Positions 34,422 through 43,379 are shown, counted from the stretch's first letter. The stretch: DNA of 64,000 bases from Candidatus Pseudomonas phytovorans (GCA_029202525.1 CP119325.1:5740001-5804000), one strand, 5' to 3'. The notes: a model not told the origin generated them from the sequence alone. Program-made: numbers and translations.

Positions 34422-35179
34422 CGTTGCTCCGACAGGTATTGCTGATATTCCGGCGTACCGGGATAAAGTCGTTGTAATTGCTGGCCCAGCTCGGCCAGTG
34501 TGCCCTGCTCGTCGAACACCCTGGCAAGGCGGCTGCCCAGCAGCAGACTACGGGCATCGTGGTCGCTCAATTGGCTGAAACGATCGTAGTAGTCCCGGGC
34601 CGGCACATAATGCCTGTTTTCGTAGGACAACTCAGCCATTTCCAGCAACGCTTTCGGTTGCCGCTGGTTGAGTTGCAACGCTTTCAGCAGATACGCGTGC
34701 GCCTGATCGCGGCGTTCAAGCTTCAGGGCGGTCAGGCCGAGGTTCTCGTACACGCGTGAGCGCTCAGGATACAGGGTATCGCCACTGGCCAGGCGAAACA
34801 TCTGTTCGGCCTCGGCAAATCGCCCCTGAGCATAAAGGAAACTGCCGTAGTTGTTGCGAATTCGCGTGTCGCCGCGGCTGACCTGCAGGGCTTTGCGAAA
34901 GTGGGTCTCGGCCAGTGCCGGCTCGGCCTCGGCTTGAAACACCAGCGCCAGGGCGGCGTGCGCGTTAGCATCGGTGCTGTCTATGGCCAGCGCCTTGCCC
35001 AGCGGCGCCTTGGCCTGCTCGGTCAAACCCTGTTGCAAATAACCCAGGCCAAGCTGAACATATGCCCGCCCTGCATCCGCCCTGCCCTGGCGGCTGGCGA
35101 GCGGGTCGCTCGCGCCGCCCGACACGCAGCCTGCCAGCAGCGAAAGCGCAAGGATCGACAGCGCGGCGCGCAGGCTCAT
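34418..35179 (-). CDS. pilF: Type IV pilus biogenesis lipoprotein PilF (PilW)
   Basis: About 253 residues. A lipoprotein signal (LSILALSLLAGC) is followed by TPR repeats (AYVQLGLGYLQQGLTEQAKA; NAHAALALVFQAEAEPALAE; RIRNNYGSFLYAQGRFAEAE). PilF is the outer-membrane pilotin that helps secretin PilQ assemble. The chosen ATG at 35179 gives a standard N-terminus; a TTG two codons upstream is the alternative. It sits between rlmN and rodZ as in other pseudomonads. Confidence 0.94.
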   Translation of the reverse strand: MSLRAALSILALSLLAGCVSGGASDPLASRQGRADAGRAYVQLGLGYLQQGLTEQAKAPLGKALAIDSTDANAHAALALVFQAEAEPALAETHFRKALQVSRGDTRIRNNYGSFLYAQGRFAEAEQMFRLASGDTLYPERSRVYENLGLTALKLERRDQAHAYLLKALQLNQRQPKALLEMAELSYENRHYVPARDYYDRFSQLSDHDARSLLLGSRLARVFDEQGTLAELGQQLQRLYPGTPEYQQYLSEQR

Positions 35180-35193
35180 GGGCAAGGTCCCGG

Positions 35194-36339
35194 TCAGTGG
35201 CTGGCGGCGCTGTCTTGCAGCTCGACGTCCGCAGAAAGCTGGCGAACTGCGATGTAACGCTCACTGCGGCGGGTACGGTCGTTGACCTGGCCCACCAGCT
35301 GGCCACAGGCAGCATCGATGTCCTCGCCACGGGTGGTGCGGGTGGTCACGTTGAAACCACCGTGGTGCAGCAGGTCCTGGAATCGACGAATGGCGTTGTT
35401 GCTTGGCCGCTCGTAGCCCGAGTGCGGGAACGGGTTGAACGGGATCAGGTTGATCTTGCACGGTACGTCGCGCAGCAACTCGATCATCTGCTTGGCATGC
35501 TCAGGCTGGTCATTGACGTCCTTGAGCAGGGTGTACTCGACGGTGAGCACCCGCTTGCCACCCAGGGTGGACATGTAGCCCATGCACGATTCCAGCAGCA
35601 CTTTCAGCGGGTACTTCTTGTTGATCGGTACCAGCTTGTTGCGCAGTTCGTCGTTTGGAGCGTGCAGCGACAGGGCCAGCGACACGTCGATGTGCTTGGC
35701 CAGTTCGTCGATCATCGGCACCACGCCCGAGGTGGACAGGGTGACGCGACGCTTGGAAATGCCATAGCCCAGGTCATCCATCATGATTTTCATGGCGGCG
35801 ATGACGTTGTCGAAGTTCAGCAAAGGCTCGCCCATGCCCATCATGACCACGTTGGTAATTGCGCGGTCGACTTTGGCAGGAACGGTCCCGAAAGATTTGT
35901 TGGCAAGCCACACCTGGCCAATGACTTCGGCGGCGGTGAGGTTGCTGTTGAAGCCTTGCTTGCCGGTGGAGCAGAAGCTGCAATCCAGGGCACAGCCGGC
36001 TTGCGACGATACGCACAGGGTGCCGCGATCGTCGGTGGGGATGTAGACCGTCTCGACGCAGCTGCCGGAGGCAACGCGAATCACCCACTTGCGGGTGCCA
36101 TCGGCGGAAATGTCTTCACTGACCACTTCTGGTGGTCGAATCTCGGCAACGGCCTCGAGCTTTTCGCGCAAGACCTTGCCTACGTTGGTCATGTCCGCAA
36201 AGTCGGACACGCCAAAATGGTGAATCCATTTCATCACCTGGCCGGCACGGAAGCGTTTTTCCCCGATCGAGTCGAAGAATTGTTCCATTTCCGGCTGGGT
36301 CAGACCCAACAGGTTGATTTTGCCAGTAGATGTCGTCAT
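35194..36339 (-). CDS. rlmN: Dual-specificity 23S rRNA/tRNA adenine-C2 methyltransferase
   Basis: A 381-residue radical-SAM enzyme that methylates A2503 of 23S rRNA and A37 of some tRNAs. The CxxxCxxC cluster motif is visible in CALDCSFCSTGKQGFNSNLT. GEPLLNFDNVI is a further SAM motif, and the catalytic cysteines are in SCVETVYIP-type and C-terminal (GEDIDAACGQL) positions. It opens the rlmN-pilF-rodZ-ispG-hisS gene string and follows ndk by 28 bases. Confidence 0.97.
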   Translation of the reverse strand: MTTSTGKINLLGLTQPEMEQFFDSIGEKRFRAGQVMKWIHHFGVSDFADMTNVGKVLREKLEAVAEIRPPEVVSEDISADGTRKWVIRVASGSCVETVYIPTDDRGTLCVSSQAGCALDCSFCSTGKQGFNSNLTAAEVIGQVWLANKSFGTVPAKVDRAITNVVMMGMGEPLLNFDNVIAAMKIMMDDLGYGISKRRVTLSTSGVVPMIDELAKHIDVSLALSLHAPNDELRNKLVPINKKYPLKVLLESCMGYMSTLGGKRVLTVEYTLLKDVNDQPEHAKQMIELLRDVPCKINLIPFNPFPHSGYERPSNNAIRRFQDLLHHGGFNVTTRTTRGEDIDAACGQLVGQVNDRTRRSERYIAVRQLSADVELQDSAASH

Positions 36340-36367
36340 GGATTCACCCTCACCCGTAAGCTTTCGC

Positions 36368-36793
36368 TTAGCGAGTGGTTACCTCGGTAGCAGCGAAGAA
36401 GTAAGCGATTTCGCGAGCAGCAGCAGCTTCGGAGTCCGAACCGTGAACGGCGTTGGCGTCAATCGACTCGGCGAAGTCAGCACGGATGGTGCCGGCAGCA
36501 GCTTCTTTAGGGTTGGTAGCGCCCATCAGCTCACGGTTCAGAGCGATGGCGTTTTCGCCTTCCAGAACCTGAACAACGACCGGGCCGGAAGTCATGAAGG
36601 CAACCAGGTCACCGAAGAAGCCGCGAGCGCTGTGCTCAGCGTAGAAGCCTTCGGCTTCGGCTTTGGACAGTTGCTTGATTTTCGAGGCAACGATTTTCAG
36701 GCCGGCGTCTTCGAAGCGAGTGGTGATCTTGCCGATCACGTTTTTGGCAACGGCGTCAGGCTTGATGATCGAGAAAGTACGTTGAACAGCCAT
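36368..36793 (-). CDS. ndk: Nucleoside diphosphate kinase
   Basis: A 141-residue enzyme that moves the gamma-phosphate from ATP to other NDPs. It begins MAVQRTFSIIKPDAVAKNVI. The active-site histidine is in NAVHGSDS (residue about 117), with the following SxE/A motif. Full family length. A candidate promoter overlaps the terminator of the isc operon upstream. Confidence 0.97.
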   Translation of the reverse strand: MAVQRTFSIIKPDAVAKNVIGKITTRFEDAGLKIVASKIKQLSKAEAEGFYAEHSARGFFGDLVAFMTSGPVVVQVLEGENAIALNRELMGATNPKEAAAGTIRADFAESIDANAVHGSDSEAAAAREIAYFFAATEVTTR

Positions 36794-36823
36794 GGAAAAC
36801 TCCAGAATTTGAGTGTTACGAAA

Positions 36824-36851
36824 AATTAAACCCGCGAATTATACGCGGGTT
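36824..36851 (-). terminator. Terminator of the isc operon
   Basis: On the minus strand AACCCGCG-TATAAT-TCGCGGGTT is followed by TAATTTTT. The eight-base stem lies 32 bases after iscX. Its loop contains the best -10 candidate for ndk. Confidence 0.7.
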
Positions 36852-36867
36852 CCAGGGGATTGCCTAA
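36838..36867 (-). promoter_or_regulatory. Candidate ndk promoter
   Basis: Minus strand TTAGGC, spacer of 18 bases, then TATAAT; the -10 lies within the isc terminator hairpin loop, 45 bases before the ndk ATG. The -35 match is weak. Confidence 0.45.
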
Positions 36868-36882
36868 CCTGCAGCGTGACGC

Positions 36883-37083
36883 TTAGTCGGCTTCGTCAAT
36901 CCAGGCCGCCTGGATGGCCTCGAGCACTTTCTCACCGCCGCGTGACGGATCGTCGCTAAATTCTGGCAATGCCAGCACCCAGCGGTGCAGATCGACGAAA
37001 TTCACATATTTAGGATCAACGTCCGGCTTGCTTTCTGCAAGCTGGATGGCGATCTCAAGTACATCAATCCATTTCAGACTCAT
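36883..37083 (-). CDS. iscX: Fe-S assembly adaptor IscX
   Basis: A 66-residue acidic protein starting MSLKWIDVLEIAIQLAESKP. The DVDPKYVNFVDLHRWVLALP signature and the tail AIQAAWIDEAD are typical of IscX (YfhJ), which binds IscS and iron and tunes cluster synthesis. It is the last gene of the isc operon, 10 bases after fdx, before a terminator. Confidence 0.96.
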   Translation of the reverse strand: MSLKWIDVLEIAIQLAESKPDVDPKYVNFVDLHRWVLALPEFSDDPSRGGEKVLEAIQAAWIDEAD

Positions 37084-37093
37084 GCGGCTAACC

Positions 37094-37435
37094 TCAGTGC
37101 GGCGCTTCGGCGGCGTGGTTGAGCGAATACTTGGGGATCTCGATGACGATGTCTTCGTCAGCGACAACCACCTGGCAACCCAGGCGCGACTGCGCTTCCA
37201 GGCCCCAGGCTTTGTCCAGCATGTCCTCTTCCAGCTCGTCGGCTTCTTCAAGCGAGTCGAAACCTTTGCGCACGATGCAGTGGCACGTGGTACAGGCCTT
37301 GACGCCGCCGCAGGCGCTTTCCATCTCGATGTGATGATCGTGGGCCAGTTCCAGGATGTTGGTCCCGGTCGGCACCTCCACGGTCAGCCCCTCGGGGCAA
37401 AACTTCTCGTGCGGCAGGAATGTCACCAGCGGCAT
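37094..37435 (-). CDS. fdx: [2Fe-2S] ferredoxin, ISC type
   Basis: A 113-residue adrenodoxin-type ferredoxin. Cluster ligands are Cys42, Cys48, Cys51 (ESACGGVKACTTCHCIV) and Cys87 (RLGCQVV). It supplies electrons for cluster assembly on IscU. The gene lies three bases after hscA. Confidence 0.97.
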   Translation of the reverse strand: MPLVTFLPHEKFCPEGLTVEVPTGTNILELAHDHHIEMESACGGVKACTTCHCIVRKGFDSLEEADELEEDMLDKAWGLEAQSRLGCQVVVADEDIVIEIPKYSLNHAAEAPH

Positions 37436-37438
37436 CGG

Positions 37439-39301
37439 TTACTCCTCGATCTCATTCAGGTTGCGCCCGGCCAGTGCGGCTTTGACCGTCGAATCAAGGC
37501 GACGGGCGGCAAATGCGTCGGTCACCTGCGACAGACGCTTGGTCTGTTGCTCGATGGCTGGGCCATCGGTGCCGGCGAGCAAATCACGTAGTTCCTGCAT
37601 CTGGAATGCAATGGCATCGCGCTCGTCACTGCTGAGCAGGCGCTCTCCGTCGGCGTCCAGGGCGCCTTGTACCGCTTCGAGCAGGCGCTCGCCGTCCACC
37701 TGGTGCTCGCGCAACTGGCGGGCCTGCTTGTCGGAACCTGCGTGTTCGAAGGAGTCCTTGAGCATACGGGCGATTTCGCCGTCGGTCAGGCCGTAGGACG
37801 GCTTGACCTGAATGCTGGCTTCCACGCCCGAACCCAGTTCGCGGGCAGCAACGCTGAGCAGGCCGTCGGCATCCACCTGAAAGGTGACGCGGATTTTCGC
37901 AGCACCGGCAACCATCGCCGGGATACCGCGCAGCTCGAAACGTGCCAGCGAGCGGCAGTCGCTGATCAGCTCGCGCTCGCCTTGCAGGACGTGGATCATC
38001 ATGGCCGACTGGCCATCTTTATAAGTCGTGAACTCCTGGGCACGTGCCACCGGAATGGTGGTGTTGCGCGGGATCACCTTTTCCATCAGCCCGCCCATGG
38101 TCTCAAGACCAAGCGACAGTGGAATGACATCAAGCAGCAGCAGTTCGCCACCTTCGCGGCGGTTACCGGCCAGGGTGTCGGCCTGAATGGCGGCGCCAAT
38201 GGCGACGACCTGGTCGGGGTCGATCGAGGTCATCGGGGCGCGACCGAACAGCGCACCCACCGCTTCGCGCACACGCGGCACACGGGTCGAACCACCGACC
38301 ATGACGACAGCACTGACTTCTTCGAGCTCGACACCACTGTCGCGCACGGCGCGGCGGCAGGCTTTGAGGCTGCGGGCAACCAACGGCTCGATCATCGCCT
38401 CAAAGGCGGTGCGGCTCAGGTCGCCCTGCCAGCTGCCATGGCTGACGCTGACCACGTCGGCGTCGGTCAGGGCTTCCTTGGCGGCGCAGGCAGTTTGCAG
38501 CAACGCACGCTGGGTGGCCGGGTCCAGATCGGACGACAGGCCAGCCTGTTCGATGATCCAGCTGGCAATGGCGTGGTCGAAATCGTCACCACCCAGGGCG
38601 GTATCGCCACCGGTAGCCAGCACTTCGAATACACCGGCGGTCAGGCGCAGGATGGAAATATCGAAGGTACCGCCGCCCAGGTCATAGATGGCCACCACGC
38701 CTTCGGCGTTCTGGTCCAGGCCATAGGCAACGGCGGCGGCGGTCGGTTCGTTGAGCAGGCGCAGCACGTTCAGACCGGCCAGGCGCGCAGCGTCCTTGGT
38801 GGCTTGGCGCTGGGCGTCGTCGAAATAGGCCGGCACTGTGATCACCGCGCCTACCAGCTCGCCACCCAGGGTCGCTTCGGCGCGTTCGCGCAGCACCTTT
38901 AGGATATCGGCGGACACTTCCACCGGGCTTTTCGGCCCCTGCACGGTGTCGATGAACGGCATGTGCGACTCACCGCCAACAAAGCGGTAAGGCAGCTGCT
39001 CGCCCAGTTGCTTGACGTCGGCCAGGCCGCGCCCCATCAGGCGTTTGACCGACAGCACAGTGTTCAGCGGGTCGCTGGAAGCAGCATCACGTGCAGCCTG
39101 CCCCACTTCGATGCGCCCTTCGAGGTAGCGCACCGCGGACGGCAGAATGACGTTACCCTGCGCATCAGGCAGGGGCTCGCTACGACCGCTGCGCAGTGCA
39201 GCGACCAGAGAGTTGGTGGTACCCAGGTCGATCCCCACCGCCAGGCGGCGCTGATGCGGCTGAGGGGTTTGACCGGGTTCGGCAATCTGCAGTAGGGCCA
39301 T
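37439..39301 (-). CDS. hscA: Hsp70-class Fe-S chaperone HscA
   Basis: A 620-residue DnaK homologue specialised for IscU. The nucleotide domain begins AVGIDLGTTNSLVAALRSG, with VPAYFDDAQRQATKDAA, NEPTAAAVAYGLD and IYDLGGGTFDISILRL. The substrate domain is at about 390-500. It recognises the LPPVK motif of IscU and releases the cluster. It is preceded by hscB. Confidence 0.97.
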   Translation of the reverse strand: MALLQIAEPGQTPQPHQRRLAVGIDLGTTNSLVAALRSGRSEPLPDAQGNVILPSAVRYLEGRIEVGQAARDAASSDPLNTVLSVKRLMGRGLADVKQLGEQLPYRFVGGESHMPFIDTVQGPKSPVEVSADILKVLRERAEATLGGELVGAVITVPAYFDDAQRQATKDAARLAGLNVLRLLNEPTAAAVAYGLDQNAEGVVAIYDLGGGTFDISILRLTAGVFEVLATGGDTALGGDDFDHAIASWIIEQAGLSSDLDPATQRALLQTACAAKEALTDADVVSVSHGSWQGDLSRTAFEAMIEPLVARSLKACRRAVRDSGVELEEVSAVVMVGGSTRVPRVREAVGALFGRAPMTSIDPDQVVAIGAAIQADTLAGNRREGGELLLLDVIPLSLGLETMGGLMEKVIPRNTTIPVARAQEFTTYKDGQSAMMIHVLQGERELISDCRSLARFELRGIPAMVAGAAKIRVTFQVDADGLLSVAARELGSGVEASIQVKPSYGLTDGEIARMLKDSFEHAGSDKQARQLREHQVDGERLLEAVQGALDADGERLLSSDERDAIAFQMQELRDLLAGTDGPAIEQQTKRLSQVTDAFAARRLDSTVKAALAGRNLNEIEE

Positions 39302-39343
39302 GCTTATCTGAATACCTTAGGTGCCATCACGGGCAGCACCGGG

Positions 39344-39865
39344 TTAATCGTCGAGGCGCTCTTCCAGTTGGCGCACTTCTTGGGCGAGCTTGTCGAGGAA
39401 CTGCATACGGCGCATCAGGCGCTCGGCCTTTTCGCGCTCGCCTGGGGCATCCCAGCAGGCGGCAAAGTCCTCGTTCAGCGTGTCCTGGGCGGCCTTGAGG
39501 CGCTTTTTGAACACACCGACACCGTCAAGGTCGGCTTCGTCCTGCAGCTCTTCTAGCTCTTCACGCAACTCCATCTGCTGCAACAGGAATTCCGGGTCGT
39601 GGACCGTGACTTCCTGAGGCACTTCATGGCCGCTGATGGCCAGCAAATAGCGGGCACGACGCGGCGCACTGCGCAGCGTCTGGTAGGCGTCGTTGAGGGC
39701 TGCGGACTTTTCCAGCGCTACGCGCTGCTCGCGCTCGGAAGCGTCGGCAAAGCGGTCGGGATGGACTTCGCGGGCCAGCTCGCGATAGCGAGTGGCCAGC
39801 TTGTCGAGATCCAGGCGGAAGCTTGGCTGGAGGTCAAACAATGCGTAATGACAAGGAGTACCCAC
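39344..39865 (-). CDS. hscB: J-domain co-chaperone HscB
   Basis: A 173-residue type III J-protein. The J domain has the HPD motif (ELAREVHPDRFAD) and the C-terminal helical bundle binds IscU (VFKKRLKAAQDTLNEDF). The GTG at 39865 (VGTPCHYALFDLQPSF) matches the family start; the frame is open 13 codons upstream. It lies nine bases downstream of iscA. Confidence 0.96.
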   Translation of the reverse strand: MGTPCHYALFDLQPSFRLDLDKLATRYRELAREVHPDRFADASEREQRVALEKSAALNDAYQTLRSAPRRARYLLAISGHEVPQEVTVHDPEFLLQQMELREELEELQDEADLDGVGVFKKRLKAAQDTLNEDFAACWDAPGEREKAERLMRRMQFLDKLAQEVRQLEERLDD

Positions 39866-39873
39866 AGCCAGCC

Positions 39874-40197
39874 TCAAACGTTGAAGCTTTCGCCGCAGCC
39901 ACATTCACCGCGCACGTTGGGGTTGTTGAACTTGAAGCCTTCGTTCAACCCTTCCTTGACGAAATCCAGCTCGGTGCCGTCGAGGTAGACCAGGCTCTTG
40001 GGATCGATGATCACCTTCACGCCATGGTTCTCGAACACGGTGTCTTCGTCCGCCATTTCGTCGACGAACTCCAGCACGTAGGCCAGGCCCGAGCAACCGG
40101 TGGTGCGCACGCCCAGGCGAATGCCTTCACCCTTGCCGCGCCCGTCGAGGGAGCGGCGAATGTGGTTGGCGGCGGCTTCTGTCATGCTGATAGCCAT
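39874..40197 (-). CDS. iscA: Fe-S assembly protein IscA
   Basis: A 107-residue A-type scaffold or carrier. The three conserved cysteines are Cys35 (TTGCSGLAY), Cys99 and Cys101 (RGECGCGES). It binds iron or transfers clusters to apo-enzymes. It lies between iscU and hscB as in the canonical isc operon. Confidence 0.97.
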   Translation of the reverse strand: MAISMTEAAANHIRRSLDGRGKGEGIRLGVRTTGCSGLAYVLEFVDEMADEDTVFENHGVKVIIDPKSLVYLDGTELDFVKEGLNEGFKFNNPNVRGECGCGESFNV

Positions 40198-40225
40198 CAG
40201 GACTCCTTACCTCGCAACAGGCGAC

Positions 40226-40612
40226 TTAGATCAAGCCTTTCTTCTGTTTGTAATCGCGTACAGCTGCCTTGATGGCATCTTCGGCGAGTACCGAGCAGTG
40301 GATCTTGACCGGCGGCAACGCCAGTTCTTCGGCCAGCTGGGTGTTCTTGATGGTTTCGGCTTCGTCCAGGGTCTTGCCCTTCATCCACTCGGTGGCGAGG
40401 GAGCTGGAAGCGATGGCCGAACCGCAGCCGTAGGTCTTGAACTTGGCGTCTTCAATAACGCCCTGCTCGTTGACCTTGATCTGCAGACGCATCACGTCGC
40501 CGCACGCTGGGGCGCCGACCATGCCGGTACCGACATCCGGATCCTCGGCATTCATCTTGCCGACGTTGCGTGGGTTTTCGTAGTGGTCGATGACCTTTTC
40601 ACTGTATGCCAT
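40226..40612 (-). CDS. iscU: Fe-S cluster scaffold IscU
   Basis: A 128-residue scaffold on which the [2Fe-2S] cluster is built. Cluster ligands Cys37, Cys63 and Cys106 are present, as is Asp39 (ACGDVM). The HscA recognition motif LPPVK is at 99-103. It follows iscS by 46 bases. Confidence 0.98.
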   Translation of the reverse strand: MAYSEKVIDHYENPRNVGKMNAEDPDVGTGMVGAPACGDVMRLQIKVNEQGVIEDAKFKTYGCGSAIASSSLATEWMKGKTLDEAETIKNTQLAEELALPPVKIHCSVLAEDAIKAAVRDYKQKKGLI

Positions 40613-40658
40613 GGTGCAATTCCTTCCTCATCAGGGAGCCGCTCTTGCCGGCGACTGC

Positions 40659-41873
40659 TTAGTGGGCGGCCCACTCGATCTTGGAGATGTCGACGCCGTC
40701 TTTGTACATGTCCCACAGCGGGGACAGTTCGCGCAGTTTGTTGACTGCCTTGCAGACTTCCTGCGCGGCGTAGTCGACTTCTTCTTCGCTGGTGAAGCGG
40801 CCGAAGGAGAAGCGGATCGAGCTGTGTGCCAGTTCGTCGTTACGGCCCAGAGCACGCAGTACATACGACGGCTCGAGCGAAGCGGAGGTGCACGCCGAAC
40901 CGGACGATACGGCAATGTCCTTCAGCGACATCAGCAGCGATTCGCCTTCGACGTAGTTGAAGCTCAGGTTCAGGTTATGTGGCACGCGGGCAGTCTGGCT
41001 GCCGTTGACGTAAAGCTCTTCAAGGTCCGAGACCTGCTTGAAGAAGCGGTCGCTCAGGGCCTTGATGCGCACGTTTTCTGCGGCCATTTCCTGCTTGGCA
41101 ATGGCGAACGCTTCGCCCATGCCGACGATCTGGTGGGTTGGCAGGGTGCCCGAACGCATGCCGCGCTCGTGACCACCACCGTGAACCATGGCTTCCAGGC
41201 GCACGCGCGGCTTGCGGCTGACGTACAGCGCGCCGATGCCTTTAGGGCCGTAGACCTTGTGCGCAGAGAACGACATCAGGTCGACTTTCAGCTTTTGCAG
41301 GTCGATTTCGACCTTGCCGGCCGACTGGGCGGCGTCGACGTGGAACAGTACGCCGCGCGAACGGGTCAGTTCACCGATGGCGGCGATGTCGTTGATCGAG
41401 CCGACTTCGTTGTTCACGTGCATCAGCGAGACCAGGATGGTGTCGTCGCGCAGCACCGCTTCTACCATGGCCGGGGTGACGATGCCGTCTTCGCCCGGTT
41501 CCAGGTAGGTGACTTCAAAACCTTCACGCTCCAGCTGGCGAGCGGTATCCAGGACCGCCTTGTGCTCGATCTTGGAGGTGATGATGTGCTTGCCCTTGGT
41601 CTGATAGAAGTGCGCGACACCTTTCAGTGCAAGGTTGTCGGACTCGGTGGCACCACTGGTCCAGACGATTTCGCGCGGATCGGCGTTGATCAGCTCGGCC
41701 ACCTGGCGGCGACCGTTCTCGACCGCTTCTTCAGCCTTCCAGCCAAAGACGTGGGAGCGCGAGGCCGGGTTACCGAAGTTCCCGTCAACCAGCAGGCAGT
41801 CGGCCATCTTCTGGGCTACGCGTGGGTCGACCGGGGTGGTCGCGGAGTAATCGAGGTAGATCGGCAACTTCAT
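40659..41873 (-). CDS. iscS: Cysteine desulfurase IscS
   Basis: A 404-residue PLP enzyme that takes sulfur from cysteine for Fe-S clusters, thio-tRNA and other thio-cofactors. It begins MKLPIYLDYSATTPVDPRV. The PLP lysine is in SFSAHKVYGPKG (about residue 206). The catalytic cysteine loop is SSGSACTSASLEP. Because it can also mobilise selenium, it may contribute to the selenium pathway; that is inference. It follows iscR by 46 bases. Confidence 0.98.
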   Translation of the reverse strand: MKLPIYLDYSATTPVDPRVAQKMADCLLVDGNFGNPASRSHVFGWKAEEAVENGRRQVAELINADPREIVWTSGATESDNLALKGVAHFYQTKGKHIITSKIEHKAVLDTARQLEREGFEVTYLEPGEDGIVTPAMVEAVLRDDTILVSLMHVNNEVGSINDIAAIGELTRSRGVLFHVDAAQSAGKVEIDLQKLKVDLMSFSAHKVYGPKGIGALYVSRKPRVRLEAMVHGGGHERGMRSGTLPTHQIVGMGEAFAIAKQEMAAENVRIKALSDRFFKQVSDLEELYVNGSQTARVPHNLNLSFNYVEGESLLMSLKDIAVSSGSACTSASLEPSYVLRALGRNDELAHSSIRFSFGRFTSEEEVDYAAQEVCKAVNKLRELSPLWDMYKDGVDISKIEWAAH

Positions 41874-41919
41874 TTGTCTCTCCTATCAGGCGGTGGCGTC
41901 GCTCGTCGTCCCAGGGGGA

Positions 41920-42411
41920 TCAATCGACGGCTGACGTCTCAATCTTGTCCAGCTGGGCGGTTCGGCCTGCAACACGACGCAGGTCCTGGCGCTGAGCGAC
42001 TTCCTGCACCTCGCGGCGCATGACAAGGTCGGCCAGGCTGATGCCACTGAGGAATTCATGGATCTGCTGACTGAGGTCGCACCACAGGTGGTGGGTCAGG
42101 CAGGTATCACCGGCATGGCAGTCCCCAAGGCCCTGGCAACGGGTGGCATCGACCGACTCGTTGACCGCGTCGATGACCTGGGCTACCTGGATGGTTTCCA
42201 TGCCCCGCGACAGCTGGTAGCCGCCACCTGGACCACGCACGCTGGAAACCAGGCTGCTGCGGCGCAGCTTGGCGAACAGCTGTTCCAGATAAGAGAGGGA
42301 AATGCCCTGGCGCTCGGAAATATCGGCCAGAGACACCGGCCCATGCTGCGCGTGCAACGCCAGGTCGAGCATGGCAGTCACGGCGTATCGGCCTTTGGTA
42401 GTCAGTCGCAT
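41920..42411 (-). CDS. iscR: Rrf2-family Fe-S regulator IscR
   Basis: A 163-residue regulator. The winged helix covers residues about 1-65 (MRLTTKGRYAVTAMLDLALH; ISLSYLEQLFAKLRRSSLVS). The [2Fe-2S] ligands are Cys92, Cys98, Cys104 and His107. The holo form represses its own isc operon, and the apo form activates other genes in relatives. The ATG at 42411 matches the family; the frame is open for 19 codons upstream. An IscR-type site overlaps the promoter. Confidence 0.97.
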   Translation of the reverse strand: MRLTTKGRYAVTAMLDLALHAQHGPVSLADISERQGISLSYLEQLFAKLRRSSLVSSVRGPGGGYQLSRGMETIQVAQVIDAVNESVDATRCQGLGDCHAGDTCLTHHLWCDLSQQIHEFLSGISLADLVMRREVQEVAQRQDLRRVAGRTAQLDKIETSAVD

Positions 42412-42448
42412 GGCTATTGGGTACCACGGGAGTTTCGGGATGTGTGCG

Positions 42449-42477
42449 AGTATGCGATTCCCGAGCATTTAAGTCAA
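42449..42477 (-). promoter_or_regulatory. Promoter of the isc operon
   Basis: Minus strand TTGACT (42472-42477), 17-base spacer, CATACT (42449-42454). Good match to sigma-70 elements with ideal spacing, about 38 bases before the iscR ATG. Confidence 0.75.
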
Positions 42478-42481
42478 CTAT
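42457..42481 (-). promoter_or_regulatory. IscR type 1 binding site
   Basis: On the minus strand the 25-mer starts ATAGTTGACTTAAAT and ends GCTCGGGAAT. It agrees with the E. coli type 1 IscR consensus at 21 of 25 positions by hand count. It covers the -35 hexamer and spacer, so holo-IscR would block RNA polymerase: classic autorepression by cluster status. Confidence 0.75.
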
Positions 42482-42590
42482 TAGACCTAGTGCTTTAGTC
42501 GGGTTTGCATCCGGGAGGCGGGCGCGATTGTAGCAGACGAGGGGCGTGCGCACACGCCCCGTATGTCACTATGATTTCAGCGCGGCGCAA

Positions 42591-43376
42591 TCAATGCGAC
42601 TGAGTGTCGCGCTGGGCCGCCTGGGTAACCTCGGTAAAGTCGTCTTCCGGAAGGGCCGGCAGCTCTTTGGCGCAGTAGTCGCTACCCATCTTGGTCAGGG
42701 CACCACACATACCCTCCAGCCGCTCGTCGACCGCCTGCAAGTGGTCGAGCATCTGGCCGATTGCACGGGCTACCGGGTCGGGCATGTCGCCGCTGACGCC
42801 ATAGGCATCGAAGCCGATCTTCTCGGCCATGGCCTTGCGCTTGGCCTCGACTTCGGTGTCCTCGCTCTTGACGATGATCCGCCCCGGGATACCCACAGCC
42901 GTGGCGCCGGCCGGTACGGCCTTGGTCACCACCGCATTGGAGCCGATCTTGGCCCCGGCGCCGACAGTGAACGGGCCCAGCACCTTGGCGCCCGCCCCCA
43001 CCACCACGCCGTTTTCCAGGGTGGGATGGCGCTTGCCTTTATTCCAGCTGGTGCCGCCCAGGGTCACACCCTGGTAAAGGGTGACGTCATCGCCGATCTC
43101 GGCGGTTTCGCCGATGACGATGCCCATGCCGTGGTCAATAAAGAAGCGTCGGCCAATGGTGGCACCGGGGTGGATCTCGATACCGGTCATCCAGCGACCG
43201 AAGTTGGACACCAGGCGGGCCAGCCACTTGAAATCACGCTTCCACAAGGCATTGCCCAGGCGGTGCAGCCAGATGGCATGCATGCCCGGGTAGCAGGTGA
43301 GCACCTCGAAGGCATTGCGCGCAGCCGGGTCACGGTGGAATACGCTTTGAATATCTTCACGCAGGCGTTCGAACAT
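42591..43376 (-). CDS. cysE: Serine O-acetyltransferase
   Basis: A 261-residue enzyme making O-acetylserine, the acceptor for cysteine synthesis. The left-handed beta-helix hexapeptide part is clear (IHPGATIGRRFFIDHGMGIV; LYQGVTLGGTSWNKGKRHPT, then NGVVVGAGAKVLGPF). The catalytic His is in FIDHGMG. Its placement ahead of the isc operon fits the sulfur and Fe-S theme. It begins three bases after the trmJ stop. Confidence 0.95.
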   Translation of the reverse strand: MFERLREDIQSVFHRDPAARNAFEVLTCYPGMHAIWLHRLGNALWKRDFKWLARLVSNFGRWMTGIEIHPGATIGRRFFIDHGMGIVIGETAEIGDDVTLYQGVTLGGTSWNKGKRHPTLENGVVVGAGAKVLGPFTVGAGAKIGSNAVVTKAVPAGATAVGIPGRIIVKSEDTEVEAKRKAMAEKIGFDAYGVSGDMPDPVARAIGQMLDHLQAVDERLEGMCGALTKMGSDYCAKELPALPEDDFTEVTQAAQRDTQSH

Positions 43377-43379
43377 CTG

